Shown here piece by piece: positions 56,183-64,000 of a stretch of DNA of 64,000 nt. The position numbers were made by a program, and so were the translations under genes. The stretch's first letter is position 1. Each line of letters begins with the position of its first letter. Location: assembly GCF_026626885.1 (NCBI RefSeq), contig NZ_JAPNOA010000020.1:62001-126000 (forward strand), in the 5' to 3' direction. The notes beneath the pieces were generated by a model. It made no database searches and was not told where the DNA came from. It saw nothing but the letters and a program-made list of their open reading frames with translations. Source of the DNA: Parathalassolituus penaei (GTDB lineage Bacteria; Pseudomonadota; Gammaproteobacteria; Pseudomonadales; Oceanobacteraceae).

Positions 56183-56641
56183 TTACCAGCGTTTCAGCGC
56201 TTCGGTGTCCTTGGCGGCGGTGTCGATCCAGCGTTGCTGGTGGTCGCTGCCGTCGCGTACGGTTTCTTTTTTCCAGAACGGTGCGCGGCTTTTGAGGAAG
56301 TCCATGATGAACTGGCTGGCCTCGTAGGCGGCTTCACGATGGGGGCTGCTGACGCCCACAAACACGATCTGGTCGTTGACCTCCAGCTGGCCAACCCGAT
56401 GCACCACCTGCACCCGGCCCAGCGGCCAGCGCGCGCGGGCATCGGCTTCGATCTGTTCCAGCGCCCGTTCGGTCATACCGGGATAGTGCTCCAGAAACAG
56501 GCCTTTGACCTGATCGCCCTGATTGAGGTCGCGCACCAGGCCAACAAAAAACACCACAGCACCATCGGCCGGGTTGTTGTTCACCAGTTGCTGGTATTCC
56601 GCGCCGACATCAAAGTCGGCGGTTTGCACCCGTACTGCCAT
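56183..56641 (-). CDS. moaE: Molybdopterin synthase large subunit
   Basis: Catalytic subunit that transfers sulfur from MoaD to cyclic pyranopterin to make molybdopterin. 152 residues with GAVVFFVGLVRD, LFLEHYPGMTERALEQI, VVHRVGQLEVNDQIVFVGVSSPHR and a Lys-containing end FLKSRAPFWKKE with the active-site lysines. Lies 1 bp after moaD. Confidence 0.95.
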   Translation of the reverse strand: MAVRVQTADFDVGAEYQQLVNNNPADGAVVFFVGLVRDLNQGDQVKGLFLEHYPGMTERALEQIEADARARWPLGRVQVVHRVGQLEVNDQIVFVGVSSPHREAAYEASQFIMDFLKSRAPFWKKETVRDGSDHQQRWIDTAAKDTEALKRW

Positions 56642-56642
56642 C

Positions 56643-56891
56643 TCAGCCTCCGGTCATGGGTGGGAAAAACGCCACCTCATCACGGCTGCTGACCAGCTGC
56701 TGATCGTTGTTGATCAGGGTCTGGTTGACGGCCACCAGAGCGCGGCCGCTGGCCAGCAGGTTCTGGTGCTGCGGCCAGCGTTGCTGCAGGGCGGCACGAA
56801 TATCGGCAATCTGAACCGGTTCCGGCAGGTCCAGCTCAATGCTGTCCTGGCCCAGTTCATCGCGCAGACGGGCAAATAACAGGACGTTCAT
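56643..56891 (-). CDS. moaD: Molybdopterin synthase sulfur carrier subunit
   Basis: 82-residue ubiquitin-like sulfur carrier ending in the required Gly-Gly (VAFFPPMTGG), which is thiocarboxylated. N-terminal [14 protein letters not shown] and LVAVNQTLINNDQQL are typical. ATG overlaps the moaC stop by one base (TAATG). Confidence 0.95.
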   Translation of the reverse strand: MNVLLFARLRDELGQDSIELDLPEPVQIADIRAALQQRWPQHQNLLASGRALVAVNQTLINNDQQLVSSRDEVAFFPPMTGG

Positions 56892-57415
56892 TATTGCTGC
56901 TCCGCGCCAGATTGGGTGTTTGCCTGCGCCTGCCAGTGGCCGGTTTTACCACCCTGTTTTTCCAGCACCCGGATGCCGGTCAGGCACATGGCCGGATCAA
57001 CCGCCTTGCACATGTCGAACAGGGTCAGAGCGGCGACGCTGACGGCGGTCAGGGCTTCCATCTCGACGCCGGTCTGACCGCTCAGTTTGCAGAGGCTGTG
57101 GATACGCACCCGGTTGAGTTCGGGTTGTACTTCAAAATCGACCGCCACCTTCGACAGCATCAGCGGATGGCACAGCGGAATCAGCTGGCTGGTCTGTTTG
57201 GCGGCCTGAATGCCGGCAATCCGGGCAACCCCGAAAACATCCCCCTTGTGATGACCACCACTGATGATCATCTGCAGGGTGCTGGCCTGCATTTCCACAT
57301 AACCTTCGGCGCGGGCTTCACGTACGGTCACCGCCTTCTGGCTGACGTCGACCATGCTGGCTTCACCACGGCTATTAACGTGGGAGAACTGATTCTGCTG
57401 TTGTGGCGTATCCAT
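56891..57415 (-). CDS. moaC: Cyclic pyranopterin monophosphate synthase
   Basis: Converts the MoaA product to cyclic pyranopterin monophosphate. 174 residues. [55 protein letters not shown] with the active-site Lys, and ending [14 protein letters not shown] at 57415 is used; GTG at 57445 would overlap moaB and is a less likely alternative. Follows moaB by 13 bp. Confidence 0.95.
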   Translation of the reverse strand: MDTPQQQNQFSHVNSRGEASMVDVSQKAVTVREARAEGYVEMQASTLQMIISGGHHKGDVFGVARIAGIQAAKQTSQLIPLCHPLMLSKVAVDFEVQPELNRVRIHSLCKLSGQTGVEMEALTAVSVAALTLFDMCKAVDPAMCLTGIRVLEKQGGKTGHWQAQANTQSGAEQQ

Positions 57416-57428
57416 AACCTGTCCGTTC

Positions 57429-57974
57429 TCAGCCGCGGCTTTCACACTGGCCAGGAGCCGTGTTTTTCAGACGCAGTACAAAGTTGCATGGGCGGAAGCG
57501 GGCATCCAGCTGACTGGCGATGATGTCATCCCAGGCGGTGCGGCAGGCGTTGGTGGAGCCTGGCATGCAGAAAATAATGGTGCTGTTGGCCAGACCGGCA
57601 ACCGCGCGGCTCTGGATGGTAGAGGTGCCGATCTGGCTGTAGGAGATCTGGCGGAACAGCTCACCAAAACCGGTGATGGTCTGGTCGAACAGCGGTTCGA
57701 GTGCATCCGGAGTGGTGTCACGGGCAGTGAAACCGGTACCACCGGTTACCAGTACCACCTGGGTGGTGGTGTCGGCGATCCAGTTGGAAACCACGGCACG
57801 CAGGGCGTACTTGTCATCGGCCACAATGGCTTTGGCGGTCAGGGTGTGACCGGCTTCGGTCAGCTTCTGCACCAGCAGCTGGCCACTGGTATCGGTTTCT
57901 TCCGTGCGAGTATCGGAAACGGTCAGCACCGCAATGTTCAGTGGCACAAAATCGTTGGTAAAGGTCTTGGACAT
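57429..57974 (-). CDS. moaB: Molybdenum cofactor protein MoaB (MoaB/Mog family)
   Basis: 181-residue MoCF-biosynthesis-domain protein adenylating molybdopterin or related. [44 protein letters not shown] and [18 protein letters not shown] are characteristic. MoaB fits length and location in the moa cluster; a Mog-like activity is possible because no mog is seen here. No moeA (molybdenum insertion) is in the window. Confidence 0.92.
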   Translation of the reverse strand: MSKTFTNDFVPLNIAVLTVSDTRTEETDTSGQLLVQKLTEAGHTLTAKAIVADDKYALRAVVSNWIADTTTQVVLVTGGTGFTARDTTPDALEPLFDQTITGFGELFRQISYSQIGTSTIQSRAVAGLANSTIIFCMPGSTNACRTAWDDIIASQLDARFRPCNFVLRLKNTAPGQCESRG

Positions 57975-57992
57975 GTTCGGGCTCTCTTGAAT

Positions 57993-58595
57993 TCAGAAGG
58001 AATGCGGCCGGATCTGGCAGGCCTGCCATTCTTCCGGGGTATTGGTGTTGGTAAAGACGAGTGAATCCGGCACTGGCAAACCGGCGGCATTTTCGCGGCG
58101 CAGCATGCCTCGTATCGACTTGTCGCTGCTGAGCTGGCCAAGACGCTGGGCCAGATCGCTGCGCAGGCTGCTGGTCACGGGCAGATACAACGGCAGGTAT
58201 TCACCTTCAAAATACAGGCCCTGACGCAAACGACGGCCGCTTTCCAGCAGGGATTCCAGCACGTCACGGGTCATACAGGGCAGATCGACCGGTAATACCA
58301 GTAATTCGGTGGCATCCGGACAGGCGTTCAGGGCGGCGGCGATACCGGCCAGCGGGCCTTCGTGCTGGCCCTGATTCTGGTCGATCAGCAATTCGGCACC
58401 GGCCAGTGGCAATTCACCGTGGCGCTGGTGACGGCTCACCAGGTAACGATCCAGCGACAGACTTTGTAACAAAGCCAGCTGGCGATGTAATAAATCCGGA
58501 TACCCTTCGATAGGTAGCAGGGCCTTGTCCTTGCCCATCCGCCGTGATTCACCACCGGCCAGTAACAGGCCAACGGTTTGGGATGTGGCTTTCAT
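57993..58595 (-). CDS. mobA: Molybdenum cofactor guanylyltransferase
   Basis: Adds GMP to Moco to form the guanine-dinucleotide cofactor. 200 residues with nucleotide-binding LLLAGGESRRMGKDKALL, GPLAGIAAALNA and LLVLPVDLPCMTRDVLE. GGAGG lies 6 nt before ATG at 58595. It starts 2 bp after the moaA stop, so the two are cotranscribed. Confidence 0.93.
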   Translation of the reverse strand: MKATSQTVGLLLAGGESRRMGKDKALLPIEGYPDLLHRQLALLQSLSLDRYLVSRHQRHGELPLAGAELLIDQNQGQHEGPLAGIAAALNACPDATELLVLPVDLPCMTRDVLESLLESGRRLRQGLYFEGEYLPLYLPVTSSLRSDLAQRLGQLSSDKSIRGMLRRENAAGLPVPDSLVFTNTNTPEEWQACQIRPHSF

Positions 58596-58597
58596 GA

Positions 58598-59584
58598 TCA
58601 ACCTCCGAGCATGGCGAGATGGCGGGTAGCGCCGGTCTGGCCCTGATGCAGGTAGTGGCTTTCGCGTTTTTCACCCAGCAGCTGTGGCAGTGTTTGCAGC
58701 AGTTCGGCCTGACGGTCGGCCTGCAGCAGCTCACGGATGTCGTAGCCCTGTTCACCAAACAGGCACATGTGCATCTTGCCCACCGATGACAGGCGCAGAC
58801 GGTTGCAGCTGGCGCAGAAATCGCGGCTGTACGGCATGATCAGGCCGATCTTGCCGTGGTAATGCGGGTGGCAGAACTCCAGTGCCGGGCCGGCGTTGGT
58901 TTCCCGCAGCACCGGTAACCAGCCCTGATCCAGCAGGTGCTGGCGAATCTGTTCACCACTGACGTGGTTCTCGGCAAAAAACACCTGGTTATCACCGGTT
59001 TGCATGAGTTCGATAAAACGCATACTGACGGGGGTGTGTTTGACCCAGTCGAGGAAGGATTGCAGCTGGTCGAAGTTGAAGCCGCGCAGCAACACGGCAT
59101 TGATCTTGACCTTCAGACCCAGCGCCAGCGCGCGATCGAGCCCACGCAGCAGCGACGGCAATACGTCGTGGCCGGTGATGGTGGCAAACTGGGCCGGATC
59201 AAGGCTGTCGATGCTGAGGTTGAGATTGGTCAGGCCGGCGGCGACCCAGTCGTCAACCGACCGTTCGAGGCGATAACCATTGGTGGTCATGGCGACGGTG
59301 TCGATACCGGGAGTGCTGGCAACGGCGCGGATAATATCGGGCAAATCCCGACGCAGGCTGGGTTCACCACCGGTGATACGGACCTTGCGGGTGCCGAGTG
59401 CCGCAAAAGCACCGACGGCGCTGCGAATTTCATCGAGCGACAGGAAGGCGGTTTTCCCCGACCCTTGATAACCGTCCGGCAAGCAGTAGTTGCAACGGAA
59501 GTTACACTGGTCGGTTACCGACAGGCGTAAATAACCAAAGCGACGGCCAAAGGCGTCACTCAGGTGAGGTTCGGGCAATGTCAT
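58598..59584 (-). CDS. moaA: GTP 3',8-cyclase MoaA
   Basis: Radical SAM enzyme starting Moco synthesis from GTP. 328 residues. First Fe-S site CNFRCNYC (Cys27, 31, 34), RITGGEPSLRRDLPDII, and the second site FCASCNRLRLSS...MCLFG; it ends in Gly-Gly as is usual for MoaA. ATG at 59584 (MTLPEPHLSDAFGR) is chosen; AAAGGTG lies 6 nt upstream within a probable Moco riboswitch. First gene of moaA-mobA-moaBCDE. Confidence 0.96.
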   Translation of the reverse strand: MTLPEPHLSDAFGRRFGYLRLSVTDQCNFRCNYCLPDGYQGSGKTAFLSLDEIRSAVGAFAALGTRKVRITGGEPSLRRDLPDIIRAVASTPGIDTVAMTTNGYRLERSVDDWVAAGLTNLNLSIDSLDPAQFATITGHDVLPSLLRGLDRALALGLKVKINAVLLRGFNFDQLQSFLDWVKHTPVSMRFIELMQTGDNQVFFAENHVSGEQIRQHLLDQGWLPVLRETNAGPALEFCHPHYHGKIGLIMPYSRDFCASCNRLRLSSVGKMHMCLFGEQGYDIRELLQADRQAELLQTLPQLLGEKRESHYLHQGQTGATRHLAMLGG

Positions 59585-59587
59585 TGT

Positions 59588-59695
59588 TACACCTTTCCAA
59601 AAATGCGGGAGGCCAGACGGTTTCCCATCGGACCCTGGTGACCTGCCAGAGGCGGCCACGGCTGCTGCTACATGCCCTGCGGGTTTAGTGAACAG
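59588..59695 (-). ncRNA. Probable molybdenum cofactor (Moco) riboswitch upstream of moaA
   Basis: The moaA leader on the minus strand carries GCCTCTGGCAGGTCACC, GGGAAACC and GGCCTCCCGCATTTTTGG, then GGAAAGGTGT just before ATG. This series of blocks is as I remember the Moco RNA motif upstream of gammaproteobacterial moaA genes, with the ribosome site inside the last element. The 5' boundary is approximate. Confidence 0.65.
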
Positions 59696-59897
59696 CGGCT
59701 CGGTTAACAGACTCCAGTGTATGACGATTGATCACAAAACAGTAGTAGTCATACCGCCAATGCCGTTTACGGTGTTGCCACTGTCGTGACTGATCGAGAG
59801 AACAACAATATGGGACAAGAAGATGGGCCGCTGGATTCATGAGGTGGCTGTATAGCAGCTATGAACTGACCTGCTGCCAGACCGTGCCCATAAACCG

Positions 59898-60271
59898 TAA
59901 TGCCGATCAGTTAAGGACTTTTAAACAGCCTGATCATTGATTTCCGAATGTGCCCAGCGCAGCTGGCTGCCCAATGCCCATCTGGGCGAGCCGGGATTCA
60001 CCGCAACGGCCGACCCGGCCGGGGCATGGATGCCCCGCCAGGCCCGTTGGCACAGGGATGTGCCATCGGGCCGGGGTCGAAAAGCCGTTGTCGGTGAAAA
60101 CCGGAAACACGAGCCCAGTCGGGCTAAGCAGGGGGAGGCCCGCCCGGCCGGGGGACAAGGTCCCCCATGAGGGCATACGGTAGAGCCAATTAACAAGCCG
60201 AGCAGATCGTGATCAACCGATGCCATAACGACGTTTAAGAATGCCGACGGGGGCTTAACTGATCGGCATTA
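59898..60271. mobile_element. Repeat unit bounded by 18-bp inverted repeats (possible IS remnant/MITE)
   Basis: TAATGCCGATCAGTTAAG at 59898-59915 is matched by its exact reverse complement at 60254-60271. Between them lie composite repeat copy F and little else. The sequence resembles IS4-type ends from memory. No transposase frame is present. Outside the arms, CATAAAC and GTTTATG also relate the two ends. The stretch 59700-59897 upstream of moaA shows no gene. Confidence 0.55.
59948..60206 (-). repeat. Composite hairpin repeat, copy F (inverted)
   Basis: On the minus strand it starts near 60206 with CTCGGCTTGTTAATTGG and runs through GGGGGACCTTGTCCCCC, GGCACATCCCTGTGCC, GGGGCATCCATGCCCC, GCCCAGATGGGC and CAGCTGCGCTGGGC near 59950. 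This is the only copy in this orientation, and no heptamer array adjoins it. Confidence 0.9.
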
Positions 60272-60289
60272 CCCATAAACTGTGCCCAT

Positions 60290-60316
60290 AAAAAAGGGGA
60301 AGGTAATACCTTCCCC
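60290..60316 (-). terminator. Terminator of gapA-pyk
   Basis: GGGGAAGG-TATTA-CCTTCCCC on the minus strand followed by T6, 50 bp after the pyk stop. A second small hairpin, CGTCCC-CAGC-GGGACG, lies between it and the gene. Confidence 0.92.
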
Positions 60317-60367
60317 ATAAGCGTCCCCAGCGGGACGAGCCGTGAATGAGAGCGAAGAACAAACGCG

Positions 60368-61801
60368 TCAGACGCGCATGATCTTGAGAACGTCGGTACC
60401 ACCCTGGGCGTTGAGGTAATCACCTTTGGTCATCACCACCAGATCACCGTTGGTGACCACACCTTTGGAGCGTAAAACGTCAATTGCTCTTGCATTGACA
60501 TCTTCCGGCGCCAGACGTTCCGAATAGAACGGAACAGTTTGCACACCACGGTACAGCGCAACCCGGTTCTGGGTGGCTTCCTCGCGGCAGAATGCATAAA
60601 TCGGCAGCGGTGAACGCAGACGCGACATCAGACGCGGCGTTGCTCCGGATTCGGTGAGGGAAATAATCGCCTTCACACCCTGCAGATGGTTGGCCGCGTA
60701 CATTGCTGACAACGCGATGGTTTCATCAACGTCGTGGAATTCCTCGTACAGGCGGTGTTTGGAGCGCTTGGACAACGGATGACGTTCGGCACCCAGAATA
60801 ATCCTCTCCATGGCCGCTACGGCTTCCACCGGGTAATCACCGGCGGCGGTTTCAGCCGACAGCATTACCGCATCGGTGTAATCCAGCACGGCGTTGGCAA
60901 CGTCGGAAACTTCCGCACGGGTTGGCATCGGGCTGGTGATCATCGACTCCATCATCTGGGTGGCGGTGATCACCGGTTTGTTGAGCTGACGTGAGCGGGC
61001 GATGATTTTCTTCTGCACACCCACCAGTTCGGCGTCACCGATTTCCACCGCGAGGTCACCACGGGCGACCATCACGGCATCGGAGGCGCGAATAATGCCA
61101 TCCAGCACTTCGTCATCGGCCACACACTCGGCACGTTCGATCTTGGATACCAGACCAGCATGACCACCGGCGGCCAGCAGCAGGCTGCGGGCTTCTTCCA
61201 TGTCGGCGGCATCGCGCGGGAATGACACCGCCAGATAATCCACACCGATTTCAGCAGCGGTAATGATGTCGGCGCGATCCTTGTCGGTCAGAGCACGAGC
61301 GGACAGACCACCACCAAGACGGTTGATGCCCTTGTTGTTCGACAGCCAGCCGCCAATCCGCACCCGGGTTTCGAGCTTGTGCGGATGGGTTGCGGTCACT
61401 TCCAGCTCTACACGGCCATCGTCGAGCAGCAGGATGTCGCCAACACGGGCGTCTTCGATTAACGCCTTGTAGTCGATCCCCACCTGATGTTTGTCACCGG
61501 CTTCGTTGCCCAGCGTGGCATCGAGGGTGAAAGCCTGGCCAACATCCAGCATGACCTTGCGATCGGCAAAACGGGCGATACGGATTTTCGGGCCTTGCAG
61601 GTCACCGAGAATCGCCACAAAACGCCCCTGTTTGCGAGCCGCCTGACGCACCAGCGCCGCGCGCTGGCGGTGGTCATCGGCTTCGCCGTGGGAGAAGTTC
61701 AGGCGCACCACATCGGCACCCGCTGCAATCAGCGCTTCGATCCGTTCAGGACTGCTGGTGGCCGGACCAAGGGTGGCCACAATTTTGGTTCTTCTGCACA
61801 T
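60368..61801 (-). CDS. pyk: Pyruvate kinase
   Basis: Phosphoenolpyruvate plus ADP to pyruvate plus ATP, last step of glycolysis. 477 residues, usual bacterial length. [19 protein letters not shown] start, [28 protein letters not shown], the substrate-binding SKIERAECV and [13 protein letters not shown], then [14 protein letters not shown] and a C-terminal regulatory domain with [20 protein letters not shown]. It follows gapA by 9 bp and forms a unit with it, divergent from edd. Confidence 0.95.
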   Translation of the reverse strand: MCRRTKIVATLGPATSSPERIEALIAAGADVVRLNFSHGEADDHRQRAALVRQAARKQGRFVAILGDLQGPKIRIARFADRKVMLDVGQAFTLDATLGNEAGDKHQVGIDYKALIEDARVGDILLLDDGRVELEVTATHPHKLETRVRIGGWLSNNKGINRLGGGLSARALTDKDRADIITAAEIGVDYLAVSFPRDAADMEEARSLLLAAGGHAGLVSKIERAECVADDEVLDGIIRASDAVMVARGDLAVEIGDAELVGVQKKIIARSRQLNKPVITATQMMESMITSPMPTRAEVSDVANAVLDYTDAVMLSAETAAGDYPVEAVAAMERIILGAERHPLSKRSKHRLYEEFHDVDETIALSAMYAANHLQGVKAIISLTESGATPRLMSRLRSPLPIYAFCREEATQNRVALYRGVQTVPFYSERLAPEDVNARAIDVLRSKGVVTNGDLVVMTKGDYLNAQGGTDVLKIMRV

Positions 61802-61810
61802 AGTCTGGCC

Positions 61811-62812
61811 TTAGCGTGCGCTCATCAGGGCCAGAGTGTTGTCCAGCATACGGTTGGAGAAACCCCACTCGTTGTCATACCAGGACATCACTTTCACCAG
61901 ACGGCCGGAGACCTTGGTCTGGCTGCCATCAAAAATGGACGAACGCGGATCGTGGTTGAAGTCGATGGAAACCAGCGGCGCGTCGTTGTAACCCAGCACG
62001 GCGGATTCCTTGGCGGCAGCGGCCATCAGTTCGTTCACTTCTTTCACGCTGGTTTCACGGCACGCGATAAAACTCAGGTCCACCAGAGACACGTTGATGG
62101 TTGGCACACGTACGGCCATACCGTCGAACTTGCCTGCCAGTTCCGGCAGCACCAGACCAACCGCGGCGGCAGCGCCGGTTTTGGTCGGGATCATGGACTG
62201 GGTGGCAGAACGGGCGCGGTAGAGGTCGGAGTGGTAAACATCCGACAGGTTCTGGTCGTTGGTGTAGGCGTGGATGGTGGTCATCAGGCCACTTTCGATA
62301 CCAATGGCACGGTGCAGCACCTGCGCCACTGGCGACAGGCAGTTGGTGGTACAGGACGCGTTGGAAATAATCTGATGGTCGGCGGTCAGAACCTGATCAT
62401 TCACGCCAAACACCACGGTGGCATCCACATCGGTGCCCGGTGCAGAAATAATGACCTTGCGGGCACCGGCGGTCAGGTGTGCGGCGGCTTTGTCACGGCT
62501 GGTGAACAGGCCGGTGCATTCGTATACCACGTCAACCTGATGTTCGCCCCATGGCAGCTCGGCCGGGTTACGAATGGCGCTGATGGCAATGCGGTCACCG
62601 TTGACGGTGATGCTTTCGTTGTCAGAGCTGACAGAGCCCGGGAAGCGGCCGTGAACGCTGTCATACTGGAACAGGTGAGCGTTGGTTGCCGGTGGTGCCA
62701 GATCGTTGATCGCTACGACCTGAATACGGTCGCGGTAGTGATTTTCGTACAGGGCACGCAGGACGTTACGGCCGATGCGGCCAAAACCGTTAATTGCAAC
62801 TCGAATAGTCAT
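61811..62812 (-). CDS. gapA: Glyceraldehyde-3-phosphate dehydrogenase, type I
   Basis: 333 residues. Rossmann motif [22 protein letters not shown] at the N-terminus, NAD-specific Asp in VVAINDLAP, catalytic Cys154 in [10 protein letters not shown], and [15 protein letters not shown] at the end. The sequence is strikingly like the Pseudomonas enzyme encoded next to edd, so a role downstream of the Entner-Doudoroff pathway is expected. ATG at 62812. Probably controlled from the 384-bp gap shared with edd. Confidence 0.96.
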   Translation of the reverse strand: MTIRVAINGFGRIGRNVLRALYENHYRDRIQVVAINDLAPPATNAHLFQYDSVHGRFPGSVSSDNESITVNGDRIAISAIRNPAELPWGEHQVDVVYECTGLFTSRDKAAAHLTAGARKVIISAPGTDVDATVVFGVNDQVLTADHQIISNASCTTNCLSPVAQVLHRAIGIESGLMTTIHAYTNDQNLSDVYHSDLYRARSATQSMIPTKTGAAAAVGLVLPELAGKFDGMAVRVPTINVSLVDLSFIACRETSVKEVNELMAAAAKESAVLGYNDAPLVSIDFNHDPRSSIFDGSQTKVSGRLVKVMSWYDNEWGFSNRMLDNTLALMSAR

Positions 62813-63196
62813 GATGAGCCTCAGGGTGTTCTTATTTTTGGTAATATTTAATAAAAATTTACATCCGGAAGGCTCGAAGTCAAGGATTTTTGGTAGGAAA
62901 CGCGTCGTTTATTTTGTAAACTTACATAAAATTCGCGAGAAGTCTTTCACAACCTTTCACCGCGGTGAAAGGCTTTGTAACAAAGGCCTCTGACAGTGCC
63001 CGGATTGCCCACCGGCACTGGACTGAACCGCTCTGGATGGCCTGATTCCTGTTCCCGTTGGTGCTTTTTGGCTCCGTCGGGTCTGACGGCAGGTAAGTGG
63101 GAACATCGGCAGCCAGTCACAGAGTTTGACCCCTTTGATGAAAGAAATTTCCGAACCTTAATAATCACAAGAAACACATCATCCGGGAGGAGCGTT
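62813..63196. promoter_or_regulatory. Divergent gapA/edd control region
   Basis: 384 bp without a gene. It contains TGTAA-AC-TTACA (62918-62929 region), a perfect 20-bp palindrome at 62953-62972, and CTTTGTAACAAAG immediately after. In Pseudomonas the matching gap/edd region is bound by HexR at TTGT-N7/8-ACAA sites; the repeats here could be such operators. An AT-rich stretch lies near 62835-62865. Confidence 0.5.
62953..62972. promoter_or_regulatory. 20-bp perfect palindrome, candidate operator
   Basis: CCTTTCACCGCGGTGAAAGG reads identically on both strands, flanked by ACAA on the left and a nearby TTTGT on the right, extending the symmetry with one mismatch. Too GC-balanced and without a T-run to be a clear terminator. 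Confidence 0.55.
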
Positions 63197-64000
63197 ATGC
63201 ATCCGGTCGTCGAACAGGTTACGCAACGCATCATCAAACGCAGCTCTGCCGCCCGCAGTGCCTATCTGGCCAGTATGAAGGCCGCCGAAGAACAGGGCGT
63301 GCACCGCGCCACGCTGGCCTGTGGCAACCTTGCCCACGGTTTTGCCGCCTGTAACAGCCATGACAAGGACGTCCTGAAACTCATGAATCAGGTCAACGTT
63401 GCCATGGTGACGGCCTACAACGACATGCTGTCGGCGCACCAGCCGTTTGAGCACTACCCGGAAAAAATCCGTGCCGCCGTGCGCGCCATGGGGTCGGTGG
63501 CTCAGGTTGCCGGTGGTGTTCCGGCCATGTGTGATGGGGTGACCCAGGGACAACCGGGCATGGAGCTGTCACTGTTCAGTCGTGATGCGATTGCCATGGC
63601 GACCGCCATTTCCCTTTCTCACAACATGTTTGATGCCGCCCTCTACCTGGGGGTGTGTGACAAGATCGTTCCGGGCCTGTTGATGGGGGCCCTGCGTTTT
63701 GGCCATCTGCCAACCGTGTTTGTACCAGCGGGCCCGATGCCATCCGGTTTGCCAAACAAGGAAAAAGCCCGTATTCGCCAGCTCTATGCCCAGGGCAAGG
63801 TTGGCCGCGAAGAATTGCTGCAGTGTGAAGCGGATTCCTACCACAGCGCTGGCACCTGTACTTTTTACGGCACGGCCAACAGTAACCAGATGATGGTGGA
63901 GATCATGGGTCTGCACCTGCCGGGGTCTTCCTTCGTGAATCCGGGCACCGAGATGCGTGACGCTTTGACCGCTTACGCGGCCCAGCAAGCGGTGCGCCTG
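63197..64000 (+). CDS. edd: Phosphogluconate dehydratase, N-terminal part (cut by window end)
   Basis: Entner-Doudoroff enzyme converting 6-phosphogluconate to 2-keto-3-deoxy-6-phosphogluconate. The frame opens at ATG 63197 after GGGAGGAG and stays open for 268 codons to the window end. It begins [20 protein letters not shown] and shows [60 protein letters not shown] and [17 protein letters not shown], with the cluster-binding Cys residues expected in IlvD/Edd proteins. Divergent from gapA-pyk, the arrangement known in pseudomonads. Confidence 0.95.
   Translation, partial: MHPVVEQVTQRIIKRSSAARSAYLASMKAAEEQGVHRATLACGNLAHGFAACNSHDKDVLKLMNQVNVAMVTAYNDMLSAHQPFEHYPEKIRAAVRAMGSVAQVAGGVPAMCDGVTQGQPGMELSLFSRDAIAMATAISLSHNMFDAALYLGVCDKIVPGLLMGALRFGHLPTVFVPAGPMPSGLPNKEKARIRQLYAQGKVGREELLQCEADSYHSAGTCTFYGTANSNQMMVEIMGLHLPGSSFVNPGTEMRDALTAYAAQQAVRL

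Noticed and set aside
61487-62851. 454-codon plus-strand frame
   Set aside because: Antisense to gapA and pyk.

Overview
The window looks like chromosomal DNA from a moderately GC-rich, aerobic or facultative marine-type gammaproteobacterium. Pointers are the ectoine operon with a linked aspartate kinase and a MarR-type regulator, a polyhydroxyalkanoate (PHA) depolymerase beside a thiolase, divergent gapA/edd as in Pseudomonas, the pilT-yggS-proC-yggT-yggU block, and the ubiE-ubiJ-ubiB-hisI-hisE-hinT-tatABC block. The pattern fits Oceanospirillales or relatives, but genus is inference only. No tRNA, rRNA, CRISPR array or intact transposase gene was seen.

Layout. 1-838: 3' part of a sensor kinase. 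1.1-5.6 kb: short malic enzyme, convergent with a hemB-ppk operon that has a Pho-box-like control region. 5.8-6.7 kb: repeat cluster 1. 6.7-13.5 kb: ydbH-like, rpiA, ilvA, a ribbon-helix-helix protein, a PfpI protein and smrA. 13.6-15.7 kb: Spy-like and DUF481 envelope proteins and a small DUF2798 membrane protein. 15.9-18.8 kb: PHA depolymerase and thiolase. 19.0-23.6 kb: ectR, then ectA-ectB-ectC-ask. 23.8-31.4 kb: two large paralogous lipoproteins and a probable outer-membrane barrel, none of known function. 31.4-35.9 kb: hemW, a coiled-coil protein, rdgB, a DUF4426 protein, metW, metX. 36.0-41.8 kb: tatABC, hinT, hisE, hisI, ubiB, ubiJ, ubiE. 41.8-48.7 kb: a DauA-type transporter, then ethanolamine permease, eutC, eutB and a divergent EutR-like regulator. 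48.7-53.8 kb: yggU, yggT, proC, yggS, divergent from pilT-pilU. 53.8-54.7 kb: repeat cluster 2. 54.7-59.6 kb: a LigB-type dioxygenase, an ICMT-like membrane protein, then moaE-D-C-B, mobA and moaA, preceded by a probable Moco riboswitch. 59.9-60.3 kb: one inverted copy of the repeat between 18-bp inverted repeats. 60.4-64.0 kb: pyk and gapA, divergent from edd, which runs off the end.

Functionally the window is mostly housekeeping metabolism: Entner-Doudoroff and lower glycolysis, heme, ubiquinone, histidine, isoleucine, proline and methionine synthesis, and Moco. To this are added osmoadaptation (ectoine), storage-polymer turnover (PHA, polyphosphate), ethanolamine use and twitching motility. 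The least explained parts are a family of composite repeats, each a string of small hairpins with heptanucleotide arrays, present in three places, and the tandem lipoprotein/barrel locus.
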